NCBI GenBank assembly: GCA_031551045.1
Contig: JAVBOD010000046.1
Coordinates: 1-7,161, forward strand
Direction of reading: 5' to 3'
Source: JAVBOD01 sp031551045
Lineage (GTDB): Bacteria > Bacteroidota > Bacteroidia > Bacteroidales > UBA932
DNA length: 7,161 nt
The notes beneath the pieces were generated by a model. The model had not been told where the DNA came from. It was given only the letters and a program-made list of their open reading frames with translations, and searched no databases. The position numbers and the translations under genes were made by a program. Below are positions 6,939 to 7,161 of the stretch, piece after piece (the stretch's first letter is position 1; every line of letters begins with the position of its first letter).

Positions 6939-6946
6939 CAAAGGTA
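6939..6946 (-). promoter_or_regulatory. Bacteroidota-type -7 promoter element for the paralog/TPR operon
   Basis: On the minus strand this reads TACCTTTG, an exact match to TAnnTTTG. It ends 22 nt before the ATG at 6916, so transcription would start near 6931-6935, with a leader of only about 15-20 nt. No convincing TTTG is present 19-21 nt further upstream; a TTGG lies somewhat closer (14 nt away). It is the only such element I found ahead of the five genes, which supports a single transcript. Confidence 0.5.
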
Positions 6947-7056
6947 AGTACAAGGGTACGCCAATTGATGACGTAGGGGGCGCTTATATTTTGACAAAGA
7001 TTTTTTAGCTTGAAAATTTACCTATTCCTAAATCCAAAGTAAGCGCTCGTTCTCTT

Positions 7057-7161
7057 TTATTTGTTTGCTTTTATCTGTTCTATGAATCTTTCATTCATAA
7101 TTTCAAATAGCTCATTATCGTATTCAGCCGAATGCTTTTTCACGACTCTTTTAAATTCAGT
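7057..7161 (-). CDS. C-terminal end of an unidentified gene (5' part outside window)
   Basis: Reading from the right edge, 34 codons stay open and end in TAA at 7059-7057. The peptide is highly charged and probably helical: TEFKRVVKKH, then an acidic stretch, then NERFIEQIKANK at the end. This is too short for any family call. Its strand matches all other genes, and 140 bp separates it from the next gene, which has its own promoter-like element. It could be chance open frame, but the composition looks coding. Confidence 0.5.
   Translation of the reverse strand, partial: TEFKRVVKKHSAEYDNELFEIMNERFIEQIKANK

Noticed and set aside
6980..7046. 7-bp inverted repeat GCGCTTA/TAAGCGC as a terminator or regulatory stem
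   Set aside because: The arms are 53 nt apart, short, and not followed by a T-run in a useful position.

Overview
The window looks like chromosome from a Bacteroidota bacterium, most likely Bacteroidales. Two lines support this. Two upstream regions carry the Bacteroides-type -7 element (TAnnTTTG). The DUF2339 membrane protein coupled to a DUF3999-type exported protein has the style I associate with that phylum. I cannot name the species. All supported genes lie on the minus strand, so transcription runs from high to low coordinates.

Right to left, the layout is as follows. (1) The last 34 codons of an unidentified gene enter from the right edge (7057-7161). (2) After a 140-bp gap holding a promoter-like element, five tightly packed genes follow (6916 to 3752). 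The first three (167, 179 and 145 aa) are tandem paralogs of a family I do not recognise, sharing an ENLYENK motif at identical residue positions. The fourth is a 98-aa acidic hypothetical protein. The fifth is a 446-aa TPR-repeat protein with an acidic tail. Spacings of 1 nt, -4 nt, 10 nt and 38 nt suggest one operon. However, the last two genes are clearly AT-richer than the three paralogs, so the operon may be a composite. (3) A roughly 450-bp intergenic region (3297-3751) follows. It holds two terminator-like hairpins, then a 141-bp element bounded by 26-bp perfect inverted repeats resembling a REP doublet (REPIN) or MITE, then the promoter of the next unit. (4) The last unit is a 796-aa polytopic DUF2339 protein and, overlapping it by ATGA, a DUF3999-type exported protein cut off by the left edge.

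The DUF2339/DUF3999 pair is probably an envelope system of unknown biochemical role, made by translational coupling. The paralog/TPR cluster has no assigned function. Its tandem, diverged small proteins resemble accessory arrays such as immunity-gene clusters, but no toxin, nuclease or secretion gene is visible, so this remains a hypothesis. No tRNA, rRNA, CRISPR array or transposase gene was seen.
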